Origin: Bog-473 sp963743785
GTDB lineage: Bacteria; Actinomycetota; Acidimicrobiia; Acidimicrobiales; RAAP-2
Assembly (NCBI GenBank): GCA_963743785.1
Contig: CAVURD010000001.1
Coordinates: 241,686-305,685 of the forward strand
Direction of reading: 5' to 3'
Length of the DNA stretch: 64,000 nt
Part shown: one piece after another, positions 52,384 through 62,733 of the stretch
How the letters are laid out: each line of letters opens with the position of its first letter
How positions within the stretch are numbered: the stretch's first letter is position 1
Notes under the pieces: generated by a model
What the model was told of the DNA's origin: nothing
Databases searched by the model: none
The model's input: the letters and a program-made list of their open reading frames with translations, nothing else
Position numbers and translations under genes: made by a program

Positions 52384-52923
52384 TCAGAAGGTCCATCGGG
52401 TGGCGCCTCCGGGCTCCTTGGTCGCGACCGCGTAGGCATCCTCCGGCACGAACTCGTAGACGTACCACGGCGGGGGCCCGGCGCTGGGGGCGCTGTACTC
52501 ATGGGTGAAGCCGCCGCCGGCCACGGTCGGTGCCCAGCCGCCCTCGGCAAACACCCCGGCCAGGCGCTGCAGCGCTGCGTCGTCGGTCACAGGGACGGCT
52601 CGACCCTCGAGCGCCACGTCGTAGCCGTGGATGGCGACGCCGAAGGCGCAGCGCGGATCGCGCTCGATGTTCCGGATCTTGCGCGAACGAGCACTGCCGC
52701 AGAAGTAGTAGCGGCCATCGACCCAGAAGGCGCCGACGGCGGTCATGTGCGGTCGGCCGTTTGCGTCGATCGTCGACAACCAGAACGTGTGGTGGCCCGG
52801 TCCACCGGTGCCCGGTTCCTGGGTCAGGTTGGTCTCGAGCGTCCGGCGCACATCGGTCCACTCGAGTGGGGCAAGGTCGTAGAGGTCGGCGAGATTCCTC
52901 GCCCGGGGTTCGGGAGCAGCCAT
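52384..52923 (-). CDS. Pyridoxamine-5'-phosphate-oxidase-family flavin/F420-binding protein
   Basis: The 179 residues have LEWTDVRRTLETNLTQEPGT, HHTFWLSTIDANGRPHMTAV, GAFWVDGRYYFCGSARSRKI, RNIERDPRCAFGVAIHGYDV. This is the split beta-barrel of PNPOx-like proteins, in actinobacteria often F420-dependent reductases or heme oxygenase-like. Cofactor is inferred. Confidence 0.9.
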   Translation of the reverse strand: MAAPEPRARNLADLYDLAPLEWTDVRRTLETNLTQEPGTGGPGHHTFWLSTIDANGRPHMTAVGAFWVDGRYYFCGSARSRKIRNIERDPRCAFGVAIHGYDVALEGRAVPVTDDAALQRLAGVFAEGGWAPTVAGGGFTHEYSAPSAGPPPWYVYEFVPEDAYAVATKEPGGATRWTF

Positions 52924-53136
52924 GCAAATACCGACGATAGACGGCGGGCAAACTCATCGGGCGAAAGACGGGAAACTGAGCTGGCGGTGCTGCGGTACCG
53001 GCTGCTCGATGAAGCCTTGTCAGACTCCGCGTGAACGATGAAATTGGAGCCCCGTCCGTCTTCCTGGATGAACGACCCTCACGGTCAATCCAAGGAGGAT
53101 TGGCCATGACAACGACACGAACGAAAGGACCACATC

Positions 53137-53595
53137 ATGACCAACCCTGCCCTCGCCGACCTCGCACCCCTCGTTGGTCAGTGGCAGATGGAGGTGTACG
53201 GGGCAGCCTTCCTGCCCGATCTCGACACCCGGGTGACGGGATCCGTCGAGTTCGACTGGATCGAAGACGGCGCGGCCGTCGTCATGCGCCAGGGTGCCGA
53301 TTACGAGGGCTCGCCTGCGGCGGTCTGGATCATCGGCCGCGATGACAGCGACGCCACCTACCGGGTTCTCTACGCAGACGATCGTGGCGTCTCACGCAAC
53401 TATGACATGAGCCTGGTTGGGCGGGACTGGCAGATGTGGCGGATCACACCGGAGTTCTCCCAACGATACGAAGGTGTGATGGAGGCCGGCGGGCGAACCA
53501 TCAGTGGAGAATGGAAGAAGTCATTCGACGGGGGCGCCACATGGGAACACGACTTCAATGTCGACTATGTCCGTCCGCACGTTGGCCAAGCTTGA
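53137..53595 (+). CDS. Conserved hypothetical beta-barrel protein (DUF1579-like)
   Basis: The 152 residues begin LADLAPLVGQWQMEVYGAAF and contain VEFDWIEDGAAVVMRQGADY, YRVLYADDRGVSRNYDMSLV, then GGRTISGEWKKSFDGGATWE. The LxGxW start and alternating strands suggest a lipocalin/nitrobindin- or DUF1579-like barrel. No ligand residues can be named. Confidence 0.82.
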   Translation: MTNPALADLAPLVGQWQMEVYGAAFLPDLDTRVTGSVEFDWIEDGAAVVMRQGADYEGSPAAVWIIGRDDSDATYRVLYADDRGVSRNYDMSLVGRDWQMWRITPEFSQRYEGVMEAGGRTISGEWKKSFDGGATWEHDFNVDYVRPHVGQA

Positions 53596-53741
53596 CATTT
53601 GGCAAGCGGTCACGGACCGACCCTTCATGTCGCCAGCCCGAAGGTCCAGGTGGAGTCGGAGCCCTCCTGACAGAGCTCCTCGCTGGCCAGGTGTCATCGG
53701 TGTCATCGTGCCGAAACTGAACCACCAACGTGAAAGCCACG

Positions 53742-54179
53742 TCAGGACACCATCATCTCGTCCACCGATGCGTTGAAGCGGGCCATCAGGCTGGCCAGGA
53801 GTGCGACGTCCCGATCGTCCCAATCCCCTAACCAACACGTCAACTGGGTACGGATGCGCTTGGCATCGTCCGCCAGGGCGCGCCGGCCGGCCGGCGTCAG
53901 AGAGAGAGGGTCACCCCGGCGTCCCGGGCGGCCACCTTTCCGGTCCAACAAGCCAGCATCGAAGAGCTGGTTGAGCTGCCGGGAGACGGTCGATTTGTCG
54001 AGACTCAGCCGATCGGCCAGGTCAGATGCGCGAATCTCAGGTACCGTCTCGACCAGATCCAAGAAGGTGTAGCCGACGAGCGACAGTCCGGGGTGGAGGT
54101 CGTTGCCCAGTTCTCTCGATCTTCGAATGAGCGAGTTGAGCTGGTGGTAGAGCTCTTCGATCAAGGTGCCTCGAGCCAT
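53742..54179 (-). CDS. MarR-family transcriptional regulator
   Basis: ATG 54179 follows AAGGGAAATT. The 145 residues have LSLVGYTFLDLVETVPEIRA, SDLADRLSLDKSTVSRQLNQ, LFDAGLLDRKGGRPGRRGDP, LSLTPAGRRALADDAKRI. It is divergent from the universal stress protein gene; twin operators lie in the 103-base gap. Confidence 0.9.
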   Translation of the reverse strand: MARGTLIEELYHQLNSLIRRSRELGNDLHPGLSLVGYTFLDLVETVPEIRASDLADRLSLDKSTVSRQLNQLFDAGLLDRKGGRPGRRGDPLSLTPAGRRALADDAKRIRTQLTCWLGDWDDRDVALLASLMARFNASVDEMMVS

Positions 54180-54198
54180 AATTTCCCTTGCCTCATAA

Positions 54199-54246
54199 AG
54201 TTGACACCTGCAACTATAACCGGTTAAAGTTGAGGCTGACAACTTT
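54199..54246 (-). promoter_or_regulatory. Twin MarR operators with marR promoter
   Basis: AGTTG-N7-CAACT occurs at 54199-54215 and AAAGTTG-N7-CAACTTT at 54226-54246. On the minus strand TTGTCA (54237-54242), an 18-base spacer and TATAGT (54213-54218) overlap both sites, so MarR should repress its own gene and perhaps the divergent stress gene. Confidence 0.82.
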
Positions 54247-54282
54247 CATGGACCGGTATGGTCCAGATGCAGGGAGGTAGCC

Positions 54283-54747
54283 ATGAGAGCGTTGAACGTC
54301 GACGAGACGGTGCCCCTGGTGCTCGTGGTGGGTTTCGACGGCACCGAGCCGGCGCTGCGAGCCCTGCGGAGTGCGGCTGACGTGCTTCGGGTGCGTCCGG
54401 GCCGCATGGATGTGGTCTTTGTCGCCCACGTCCCGAGCACGGTGGCGCTCGCGGCGCAAGCCATCACAGCGGTACGCGAGGGTCTGGACACCGAAGAACG
54501 GGACCTGGCCAGGGTGGTAGACGAGACCCTCAAGGACACCGACGTGAAGTGGCGCTTCCAGAGGCGGAACGGGGAGATTGCGGCCGAGCTCCTGGCGGCC
54601 GGCGAGGAGGAACTTGACTCCGAGGGTCCGAGCACGCACGTCGTTCTCGTCGTCGGTGGCTCCGCCCACAAGATCGACCGATACCTCAACTCGACACCGG
54701 CCAAGGTCCTACGTCAGGACCGGTTCGAGGTGTTCGTTGTCCCATAG
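54283..54747 (+). CDS. Universal stress protein (UspA-like)
   Basis: The 154 residues begin PLVLVVGFDGTEPALRALRS and end VVLVVGGSAHKIDRYLNSTP and VFVVP. The fold is Usp-like, but the ATP-binding G-x2-G-x9-G(S/T) appears as VGGSAHKIDRYLNS, so nucleotide binding is uncertain. It is divergent from marR. Confidence 0.78.
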   Translation: MRALNVDETVPLVLVVGFDGTEPALRALRSAADVLRVRPGRMDVVFVAHVPSTVALAAQAITAVREGLDTEERDLARVVDETLKDTDVKWRFQRRNGEIAAELLAAGEEELDSEGPSTHVVLVVGGSAHKIDRYLNSTPAKVLRQDRFEVFVVP

Positions 54748-54992
54748 GGGCGCGTGAGCCGTTTCGTGTCCACGGGATGGATGGTTGCCGCTGTGGCGGC
54801 TTCATCACAGGGCGGCCTGGGTGGCGTGGTGAGCCGTGAACGTCAGCACCAGACGGCCAACCTCCGCCAGCGATGCGGGCGCGACGGTGACACCGCCGTC
54901 CGTCGACTCGAGCGTGCGGCCACGACAAATCCCTAGCAATCCCGTCAGCCGCTCTACGATTGTCTGTGGGATTGGCCGGGCGTTGCCGGGCC

Positions 54993-55394
54993 TCAGGCGG
55001 TGCGCTGCATGAAGGTAATGAGGTACCCGAAGAACTGATCGGGATCGAGGATGATCTGCCGCACGCCCGCTCCCTCGTACTCGAAATGTATCCGATAGCC
55101 CTTGGCGAGAACGTGGTCTCGTGCGCCGTCGATGTCATCGACCTCCCATACGAGCGGCCCAATTCCACCCCTGCCCTTCTTGGCCAACATTGCCGACTGG
55201 GGGCTGTCGGAGTGAGCTGGGCCGTAGAGCTCAATATGGTTGTCCCAATCCGTCGTGCTCAGCACGTTCCCGTCACTCACGAGATCCGGTGGGTTGAAGG
55301 AGGTCCCGAGGAGATCGTTGAACTGATCAACCGCGGCGTGAATGTCCTCGGGCGACATCATCAGCTCGACACGGTTGAATCCGAGAATGTTCAT
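54993..55394 (-). CDS. VOC-family protein
   Basis: ATG 55394 follows AAGGAGAAGGC. The 133 residues begin NILGFNRVELMMSPEDIHAA, then VDQFNDLLGTSFNPPDLVSD, GPLVWEVDDIDGARDHVLAK and IILDPDQFFGYLITFM. A VOC domain with a modified C-terminal metal site (usual E replaced in FGYLIT). Ligand unknown. Confidence 0.85.
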   Translation of the reverse strand: MNILGFNRVELMMSPEDIHAAVDQFNDLLGTSFNPPDLVSDGNVLSTTDWDNHIELYGPAHSDSPQSAMLAKKGRGGIGPLVWEVDDIDGARDHVLAKGYRIHFEYEGAGVRQIILDPDQFFGYLITFMQRTA

Positions 55395-55804
55395 GCCTTC
55401 TCCTTCGATCGGCCGACATCGTCCCAGTCTCTCGGCTGGGCAGTCGGCTGTTGCGGCCCTTTCGGCCGTCACGGTAGCGCTCGTACATAGTAGCTACAAT
55501 GTCTCCACTGGCCCCGCTCTGGCGTGCCAACGGATGACGGGCCATCGCCTCATCGGGTGGGGCTGCGGTGATGTCCATCGACTTCGGCGTTCGGGACGGA
55601 GGATCATCAGCCTTGCGGCGAGGAGTTCAAACCGCCTCCCCGCGCTGATCCGGTCGAGCCGAGGGCGGGCCTTGTTCGATCTCGGCCTGCTCTGGTGTGG
55701 GCGGGGGAAGATCGGACGAAAGACGAAGGCCCCATGCTTCATCGACCGCCTCCACCCGCTATAAGTATTCTGTAAATCTGTAATTCAGTAATAAGGAGGA
55801 GCCG
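55395..55804. other. Intergenic region with upstream AT-rich patch
   Basis: No gene is visible in 410 bases. The AT-rich 55760-55796 stretch, with CTGTAA repeated twice and TATAAGTAT, lies just before the protease start and may be its promoter. Confidence 0.45.
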
Positions 55805-56782
55805 GTGACCGATACTCTTGCCGGCACAGCCGTACCGGAAGTCACTGCGCTAGACGCGTATTCCCAGGTGGTGGTGTCGGTGGCCGAGCAATTGACCCCC
55901 CGGGTCGCCGCAGTGCAGGTGTCTCGACGCCGTCATGACGGCAGCTTCGCCACCGGGGCGGGCTCGGCAGTGGTCTTCACGAGCGATGGCTTCTTGCTCA
56001 CCAACGCCCACGTGGTGGGGAGGGCCGAAGCCGGCCAAGCCGCCTTCGCCGACGGCACGGCGGTCCCGTTCCACGTCGTCGGCAGCGATCCCCTCTCGGA
56101 CCTGGCCGTGCTCCGCACCGATGGTGCAACGCCGGTGCCAGCATCGTTGGGCGAGGCGTCGCAGCTCAGGGTGGGACAACTGGTGGTGGCGGTGGGCAAC
56201 CCGCTCGGCTTGGCCGGCACGGTCACTGCCGGGGTCGTCAGTGCCTTGGGCCGCTCCCTGCCGACTCGAGCAGGGGACAACGTGCGGATCGTCGATGACG
56301 TCATCCAGACCGACGCCGCTCTCAACCCGGGTAACTCGGGTGGGGCCTTGGTCATTGCCTCGGGCGAAGTCGTGGGTATCAATACTGCGGTGGCCGGCGT
56401 GGGTGTGGGTCTGGCCATTCCCATCAACTCCATCACCCGACAGATCATCGCCACCTTGATGGCTGAGGGGCACGTGCGCCGGGCCTACCTCGGCCTCGCC
56501 GGCACTCCCGCTCCGCTCCCTCCGTCCTTGGCTTCCCGATTCGACCAGAAGACCGGACTGCGCATTGAGCAGGTGGTGTCCGGGGGACCGGCGGAGCGGG
56601 CCGGGTTGCGACCGGGCGACCTCTTGATCACGGCCAACCGTGAGGCGGTCACCAGTGCCCAGACCCTGCAGAGGCTCATGCTCGGCGACGCCATCGGCCA
56701 GCCCCTGGCTTTGACCGTGCTCCGATCCGAGGCCCTGGTCGATGTCATTGCCACACCAATGGAGCTGAGCGCCGGCGACTGA
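55805..56782 (+). CDS. HtrA/DegP-like serine protease with PDZ domain, no export signal
   Basis: GTG 55805 follows AAGGAGGAGCCG. The 325 residues have the trypsin-like triad His69 (LLTNAHVVG), Asp99 (SDPLSDLAVL) and Ser178 (LNPGNSGGALV), then a PDZ domain from about 235 (LRIEQVVSGGPAERAGLRPG, DLLITANREAV). Usual HtrA proteins have a signal peptide or membrane anchor; here the N-terminus is only VTDTLAGTAVPEVTALDAYS, so a cytosolic protease is likely. Confidence 0.9.
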   Translation: MTDTLAGTAVPEVTALDAYSQVVVSVAEQLTPRVAAVQVSRRRHDGSFATGAGSAVVFTSDGFLLTNAHVVGRAEAGQAAFADGTAVPFHVVGSDPLSDLAVLRTDGATPVPASLGEASQLRVGQLVVAVGNPLGLAGTVTAGVVSALGRSLPTRAGDNVRIVDDVIQTDAALNPGNSGGALVIASGEVVGINTAVAGVGVGLAIPINSITRQIIATLMAEGHVRRAYLGLAGTPAPLPPSLASRFDQKTGLRIEQVVSGGPAERAGLRPGDLLITANREAVTSAQTLQRLMLGDAIGQPLALTVLRSEALVDVIATPMELSAGD

Positions 56783-56845
56783 TCCGAGGCACTGGGGCGA
56801 CGGCACCGGCCAGCCGCTCCCAGCGTGGCTCCGCCCAGTATTTCG

Positions 56846-57700
<855 letters not shown>

Positions 57701-57776
57701 CGCTTCCGAGCGTACCCCCGCGGTGCGGGCGCAAGCCCCACTTGGGGCCGGGCGTTGGCTCGCGTACCCTCTCGAC

Positions 57777-58887
57777 GTGCTCGCGACCCCGTCCCCGTCC
57801 ACGCCGGTGGCCGACGGTTTCCACATGCCGGCCGAATTCGAGCCGCACGACGGGTGCTACCTGATCTGGCCCGAGCGCACCGACACCTGGCGGCTGGGCG
57901 CGAAGCCGGCGCAGAAGGCGTTCGCCGCCGTGGCCACGGCCGTCTCCACGAGCGAGCCGGTGACGGTGCTGGCCTCGTCACGCCAGTGGGAGCATCGCGC
58001 GGTCCGTGCTGCCACCCGAGATCCGGGTGGTCGAGATGACGACCGACGACGCATGGGCCCGAGACACCGGCCCGACCTTCGTGGTCGGCTCGGCGAAGAA
58101 CGAGCGCCGCGGGGTGGACTGGGTGTTCAACGCCTGGGGCGGTCTCGACGGAGGGCTCTTCTTTCCCTGGGCGAACGACGACTTGGTCGCGGCGAAGGTA
58201 TGTGAGCTCGACGGAGCGGCTCGTTACCGCGCCCCGCTCGTGCTCGAGGGCGGCTCGATCCAGGTGGACGGCCAAGGTACGTGCCTGACGACCACCGAAT
58301 GCCTGCTCAATCCGAACCGCAACCCGTCGCTGTCACGGGACGAGATCGAATCACACCTCCGCTCCTACCTCGGCGTGGAGCGGGTGATCTGGCTTCCCCG
58401 CGGCATCCCCTTCGACGAGACGGACGGTCATGTCGACAATCTGGCGTGCTTCTTGGCCCCGGGGCGCGTGATGCTCACGTGGAGCGACGATCCGGCCGAC
58501 CCGTTGAGCGAGGTATGTTCCGAGGCCCGTCGGGTGCTCGAGACCACCATGGACGCCCGCGGACGCTCGCTCGAGGTGCTGCCCGTACCGTCGCCATCGC
58601 TCCCTCCGATGACGACCGAAGAGGCGTCGGGTATCGACCGGTCGCTTGGCGCGAAGCCGCGGACGGGGGGAGACCCGATCGCGGCGTCCTACGTCAACCT
58701 GTACATCGGGAACTCGGTGGTGGTCTTCCCCTTGGTGGACCCCCGTCATGACGTCGCCGTGGCGAGACTCCTCGCCCGCGAACTGCCGGGGCGTCGAGCG
58801 ATCGGCGTCCCGGCACGTGAGATCCTCCTCGGGGGCGGGGGAATCCACTGCATCACCCAGCAGGTACCGGCCATCGGGAAGGAGTGA
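57777..58887 (+). pseudogene. aguA: Agmatine deiminase with one frameshift
   Basis: GTG 57777 gives FHMPAEFEPHDGCYLIWPER, TDTWRLGAKPAQKAFAAVAT, then the frame breaks near 57996 and continues with VLPPEIRVVEMTTDDAWARD, TGPTFVVG, FDETDGHVDNLACFL and the active-site Cys in GGGGIHCITQQ. One inserted C restores a normal ~370-residue enzyme. Agmatine deiminase makes N-carbamoylputrescine, the substrate of the divergent aguB product. No second lesion is seen, so sequence error or recent mutation are both possible. Confidence 0.88.
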
Positions 58888-58940
58888 AGGGTCGGGTTCG
58901 GGCGGGCCAGTCATGATCGCCCACTTGGCGTCATCGTCCC

Positions 58941-59588
58941 CTACCGGTTCGTGGCGCGGTCCTCGGCCCCGAGTCGGCGGTACCAGAGCCGCCAGGGCGT
59001 GGTATGCCGCTGCCAGACCTCCGGCCCGGTCGCATACGGAGGCCCGACATGCCGGCGGACCGATGCCGCCTCCTCGTCGACCTCGTACACGGCGAGGAAC
59101 TGCGGCGCACCTTTGTAGGGCGGTCGCACCTCTTGGAGGAGCTCGTACCGGACGGCGCGGAGCGCGTGACGTCGGTCGGCGACCTCGGGCAAGTGGACGT
59201 TCGTGTAGAAGTCGTTGAACACATCGAGCTCCTCGTCCGTCGTGTCGGGCGGCGGGTCCACGCCGAGGAGGTACATCGCATAGGGCGCGCCAGCTGCGGG
59301 ACCGGTCTCGGCGACGCGTCGGTACAGCAACGACCACGTCTGCCTCAGTCCCTCGAAGCTCGATTCCGCCTCACCCTGAGTGCCGGTTGGACCGTCTTCG
59401 AGGTCGACGGTACGCACAAACCGCGGCGGTCGAAATCCGCGAGCCGCGACGGCAATGAGCTCGTAGCGAGTGTCGGCGCCCGAGTCAGGTTGTGCCGTCT
59501 GGACGAACGACTCGACCGCGTCGGGCTGGGCGGAGGCGCCGCCGCGAACGTCCCACCCCGTCCATGAAGTGACCGGGCCCGGCGGCAT
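58941..59588 (-). CDS. Hypothetical protein, dimeric alpha/beta-barrel (EthD-like)
   Basis: Start is uncertain: ATG 59588 or GTG ~59573; the open frame extends to 59789. The ~215 residues contain YAMYLLGVDPPPDTTDEELD, VFNDFYTNVHLPEVADRRHA and LAVYEVDEEAASVRRHVGPP. The H-L-P-E segment resembles EthD/antibiotic-biosynthesis-monooxygenase-like barrels. Function unknown. The end lies 53 bases past the convergent aguA. Confidence 0.6.
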   Translation of the reverse strand: MPPGPVTSWTGWDVRGGASAQPDAVESFVQTAQPDSGADTRYELIAVAARGFRPPRFVRTVDLEDGPTGTQGEAESSFEGLRQTWSLLYRRVAETGPAAGAPYAMYLLGVDPPPDTTDEELDVFNDFYTNVHLPEVADRRHALRAVRYELLQEVRPPYKGAPQFLAVYEVDEEAASVRRHVGPPYATGPEVWQRHTTPWRLWYRRLGAEDRATNR

Positions 59589-59810
59589 CAGATCGGGTGA
59601 CACTTTTCGCCCGAGCGTCGGTCGTGACCCTTCGGCGTCATCGCCCAAGGCTACAGACGGGACAGTCCTACCGCCTGGGCATCGGTCCCCTACTTCATCG
59701 ATCGCCTCTCGGATGGGAACCTCGACACACGCACTCCGGTTTTCGAGCGTCTCCTCGCAGGGATGGACCGGCCCGTCGAGTGACGGCACCGGACCTGCTC
59801 GACACAGCGG

Positions 59811-60452
59811 TCAACGCGGTACGTTGGCTGACTCGTTCACGGTGCTGGCACGTTCGGAGCGCACCACTCGGAGGCGGTGGATGAACAGGACGACGACGGC
59901 GATGACCACCAGCACGGCTGCCACATAGCCGGCGTAGCTGAAGGCCTTCAGCACCCGGTGGTAGCTGCTCCCGAGGCCGTAACCGACGCTAGTGAGGACC
60001 GTGCACCACACCGCACATCCGATGACGGTGAAGAGCAGGAACTTGCCCCTGGCCATCTCAGCGAGACCCGCTGCCAACGATACGAACGAGCGCAGGAGCG
60101 GAATGAACCTCCCGAACAGCACGACGGGTTCTCCTCGACGGGCGAACCAGGCCTCGGCCCGGTCAAGGTCCCTGTGCGTCAGCAGGACGTACTTTCCGAC
60201 CCGATCCACCAACGGCCGTCCGCCGAAATAGCCGATGAGATAGCCGACCAGAGACCCGAGCACCTCGGCCAGCGTGGCGACGGCGATGACGGCAAAGAGA
60301 TTTAAGGGATGCGGTTCATTGACGATCTGTCCACTGGCCAGGACGCCGCCATAGATGATGGCGACTTCGGCGCCGACGGGGAGACCCATCGACGAGACGA
60401 AACTGAGGATGAACACGGCGAGATAGCCCCATGTCTCCAGAAAGTGCTCCAT
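59811..60452 (-). CDS. DedA-family membrane protein
   Basis: The 213 residues have LETWGYLAVFILSFVSSMGL, PVGAEVAIIYGGVLASGQ, the family motif GRFIPLLRSFVSLAAGLAEM and GYFGGRPLVDRVGKYVLLTH, and several membrane segments. DedA proteins are probable undecaprenyl-phosphate/phospholipid flippases needed for membrane homeostasis and antibiotic tolerance. Confidence 0.9.
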   Translation of the reverse strand: MEHFLETWGYLAVFILSFVSSMGLPVGAEVAIIYGGVLASGQIVNEPHPLNLFAVIAVATLAEVLGSLVGYLIGYFGGRPLVDRVGKYVLLTHRDLDRAEAWFARRGEPVVLFGRFIPLLRSFVSLAAGLAEMARGKFLLFTVIGCAVWCTVLTSVGYGLGSSYHRVLKAFSYAGYVAAVLVVIAVVVLFIHRLRVVRSERASTVNESANVPR

Positions 60453-60660
60453 GGTGTTCTCCTAGCGAGTGGCACATCGACGGATGGGACCGCCGTCAGG
60501 TGGTGGCGAATTGGAGACGATGGATTCGAACTCGAACGCCGAAGCACATCTTCTCGACCGCCCAGGTCCAGCCCCTCATCACTGCACTTCAGAGTAAGGA
60601 ACTGTCCTCCCTATGGCATCAGCCTCAGGGATGAAATGACCGTCCGCCTCGGGGATGATT

Positions 60661-61350
60661 TCAACGCTCGGAGGCTCCCCGACGCGAAGGTGTGACCAGC
60701 CCAACTTGAAAGGCGAAGACGGCGGCCTGGACTCGGTCTCTGAGGCCCAACTTGGTCAGGATCTTCCCGACATGAGATTTCACCGTTGCCTCGGAGACGA
60801 AGAGCTGTCGGGCTATTTCGGCATTGGAAAGGCCCTCCGCCACCGCGACCAGCACCTCACGTTCACGATCGGTGAGGTCCTTGAGTTCAATGACCTCGGA
60901 TCCGGAATCGGTTCCCTCATCTGGTAGATGTGGCGCGAAGGTCTCCAACAGTCTCCGAGTCACGCGGGGAGCGACCACGGCATCCCCCTGGGCCACGACC
61001 CGGATGGCGGCGATCAACTCGGCCGGAGGCACGTCCTTGAGGAGGAATCCACTCGCACCGGCGCGGAGCCCGGCGAAGGCGTACTCGTCCAGATCAAACG
61101 TCGTGAGGATCAGCACGCGAGATGCTGCGCCACCGTCCACAATTCTCGCCGTTGCTTCGATTCCGTCCATTCCCGGCATGCGCACATCCATCAGCACGAC
61201 ATCGGGGCGAAGGTCGTGCGTCATGGCCACGGCAACGTCGCCGTCCGGCGCCTCGCCCACCACCTCGATACCCGATTCCTCCTCGAGGATCATCCGGAAT
61301 CCCTTCCGGAGCAAGGCTTGATCATCGACCAGGAGGACTCGGATGGTCAT
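60661..61350 (-). CDS. Response regulator, NarL/LuxR family
   Basis: ATG 61350 overlaps the kinase stop (ATGA). The 229 residues have receiver Asp55 in PDVVLMDVRMPG and Lys in GFLLKDVPPAE, then LuxR HTH LTDREREVLVAVAEGLSNAE and IARQLFVSEATVKSHVGKIL. Activated by phosphorylation from the coupled kinase. Targets unknown. Confidence 0.93.
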   Translation of the reverse strand: MTIRVLLVDDQALLRKGFRMILEEESGIEVVGEAPDGDVAVAMTHDLRPDVVLMDVRMPGMDGIEATARIVDGGAASRVLILTTFDLDEYAFAGLRAGASGFLLKDVPPAELIAAIRVVAQGDAVVAPRVTRRLLETFAPHLPDEGTDSGSEVIELKDLTDREREVLVAVAEGLSNAEIARQLFVSEATVKSHVGKILTKLGLRDRVQAAVFAFQVGLVTPSRRGASER

Positions 61351-62555
61351 TGATCGACCCGTACCCGCGCCTTCACTTCCCATCCACGTTCCAGATGAGG
61401 CCCGGCACTCAGCGCGCCCCCGCAGAAGGCGGCTCGCTCGCGCATGCCGCCAAGGCCGTGTCCTTCGGCACTCGGCTTGACGGGCTCGCCATCGTCACGG
61501 ACGTAGACGTCGACGAAGGGGGAGTCGAAGGTGATTGTGACCTGCGCCGTGGAAGGTTCATCGGCATGTTTGAGGATATTGGTCAGCGATTCCTGGACGA
61601 TGCGATAGATGGTCAGCTCCACTCCCGGAGGGACGTCGAAGGGCTCGCCTTCTTGACCGAATTCGACGTTGAGGCCCGTGGTGCTCACACCGTGGATGAG
61701 CCGCGGCAGGCCAGAGAGTTGAGGTTGCGGTCCTCGATCGACGGTGAGGTCGTCGGTTCGGAGCACGCCCAGCAGGTGGCGCATATCGGTGAGCGCGAGC
61801 CGACCGGTGGCGGAGACTTCCGCCATTGCCTCTCGGGCCTGAATGGGGCGCGAGTCGACCGCAGCCGACGCGCCGTCGGCCAGCGTGACCATGATGGACA
61901 CGTTGTGGGCCACGACATCGTGCATCTCTCGTGCGATACGGGCCCGTTCGGCGGCTGCGGCCAGCTTGGCCTGCTGGTCCCGCTCGAATTCGAGTCGCTT
62001 GGTCCGCTCGACCAGAGAGTCCATGTAGGAACGCCAGGTGCGGAGCGCCAGGCCGATGGACAAAGCGGCCACGACCAGCCCGGAGAGGAAGACGAGGGAC
62101 TTGGCGACGTCTCCCGCCGGCGCCCATCGAATGGAGGCCATGATCGCGCCGGCCTCCGCCACGCCGCCACCCATCAAGGCTCGTCTGGTCGACCCGTGGA
62201 CCGCCAGGGTGAAGAGAGCGACAAGGAGGGCAACATCGGCCGGTAGGGGCACGGTCACCAGCCATTGGACGAATGCCACCGCCGCGATCACCGAGAACAC
62301 GGCGGACGGAGCCCGTCGTCTCCAGATCAGCGGAAGGACGAGGGCGGCCTGGAAGACGATGTTCTCTGGGCGCTCGACGCCGAAGCTTGGGGGAAACGCC
62401 ATACAGGCCACGAAGAGAAGGACGGCAATCCCGGCATCGCTGCGTCGCTGGTGCTCGGTGTCCCATGCCCGCAAGCGGTCCCCCCAGGTCCGGACGCGCT
62501 CAATGAGCCATTGCCATTCACCCGACGTCCATCGATCCACTCCCGACGCCGTCAC
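61347..62555 (-). CDS. Sensor histidine kinase (HisKA_3 type)
   Basis: GTG 62555 is chosen for its GGAG; ATG 62624 and 62687 are longer options. The ~402 residues have about five membrane segments (for example AGIAVLLFVACMAFPP, IVFQAALVLPLIW, ADVALLVALFTLAVHG), a dimerisation helix with His in AREMHDVVAHNVSIMV, and a HATPase with EGHGLGGMRERAAFCGG. Start overlaps the regulator, forming a two-component operon. Signal unknown. Confidence 0.9.
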   Translation of the reverse strand: MTASGVDRWTSGEWQWLIERVRTWGDRLRAWDTEHQRRSDAGIAVLLFVACMAFPPSFGVERPENIVFQAALVLPLIWRRRAPSAVFSVIAAVAFVQWLVTVPLPADVALLVALFTLAVHGSTRRALMGGGVAEAGAIMASIRWAPAGDVAKSLVFLSGLVVAALSIGLALRTWRSYMDSLVERTKRLEFERDQQAKLAAAAERARIAREMHDVVAHNVSIMVTLADGASAAVDSRPIQAREAMAEVSATGRLALTDMRHLLGVLRTDDLTVDRGPQPQLSGLPRLIHGVSTTGLNVEFGQEGEPFDVPPGVELTIYRIVQESLTNILKHADEPSTAQVTITFDSPFVDVYVRDDGEPVKPSAEGHGLGGMRERAAFCGGALSAGPHLERGWEVKARVRVDQ

Positions 62556-62733
62556 GGCTCCATTGTCGCGTGGGTTTCGGGGATTGAGTATCCGCCTTGA
62601 GGATGACGCTTGAGCGGGGACCATCATCCCCGGGTGCCTCGGCACTAGAGGGCTGGAACCAGCCCCCGTCTGGTACGCGATGACCACGAGTTGGGTGCGG
62701 TCCCGGGCGCCCAGCGATCAGGCAGCCACTCGC

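Noticed and set aside
59600..59780. Plus-strand frame with YFIDRLSDGNLDTRTPVFER
   Set aside because: Protein-like, but too short, without start, and opposed by an uninterrupted minus frame; not enough to call.
60511..60545. Sequence resembling the 3' part of a tRNA-Ser on the minus strand
   Set aside because: The GATTCGAAC loop is present, but the stem bases do not pair and no acceptor or anticodon arm is found.
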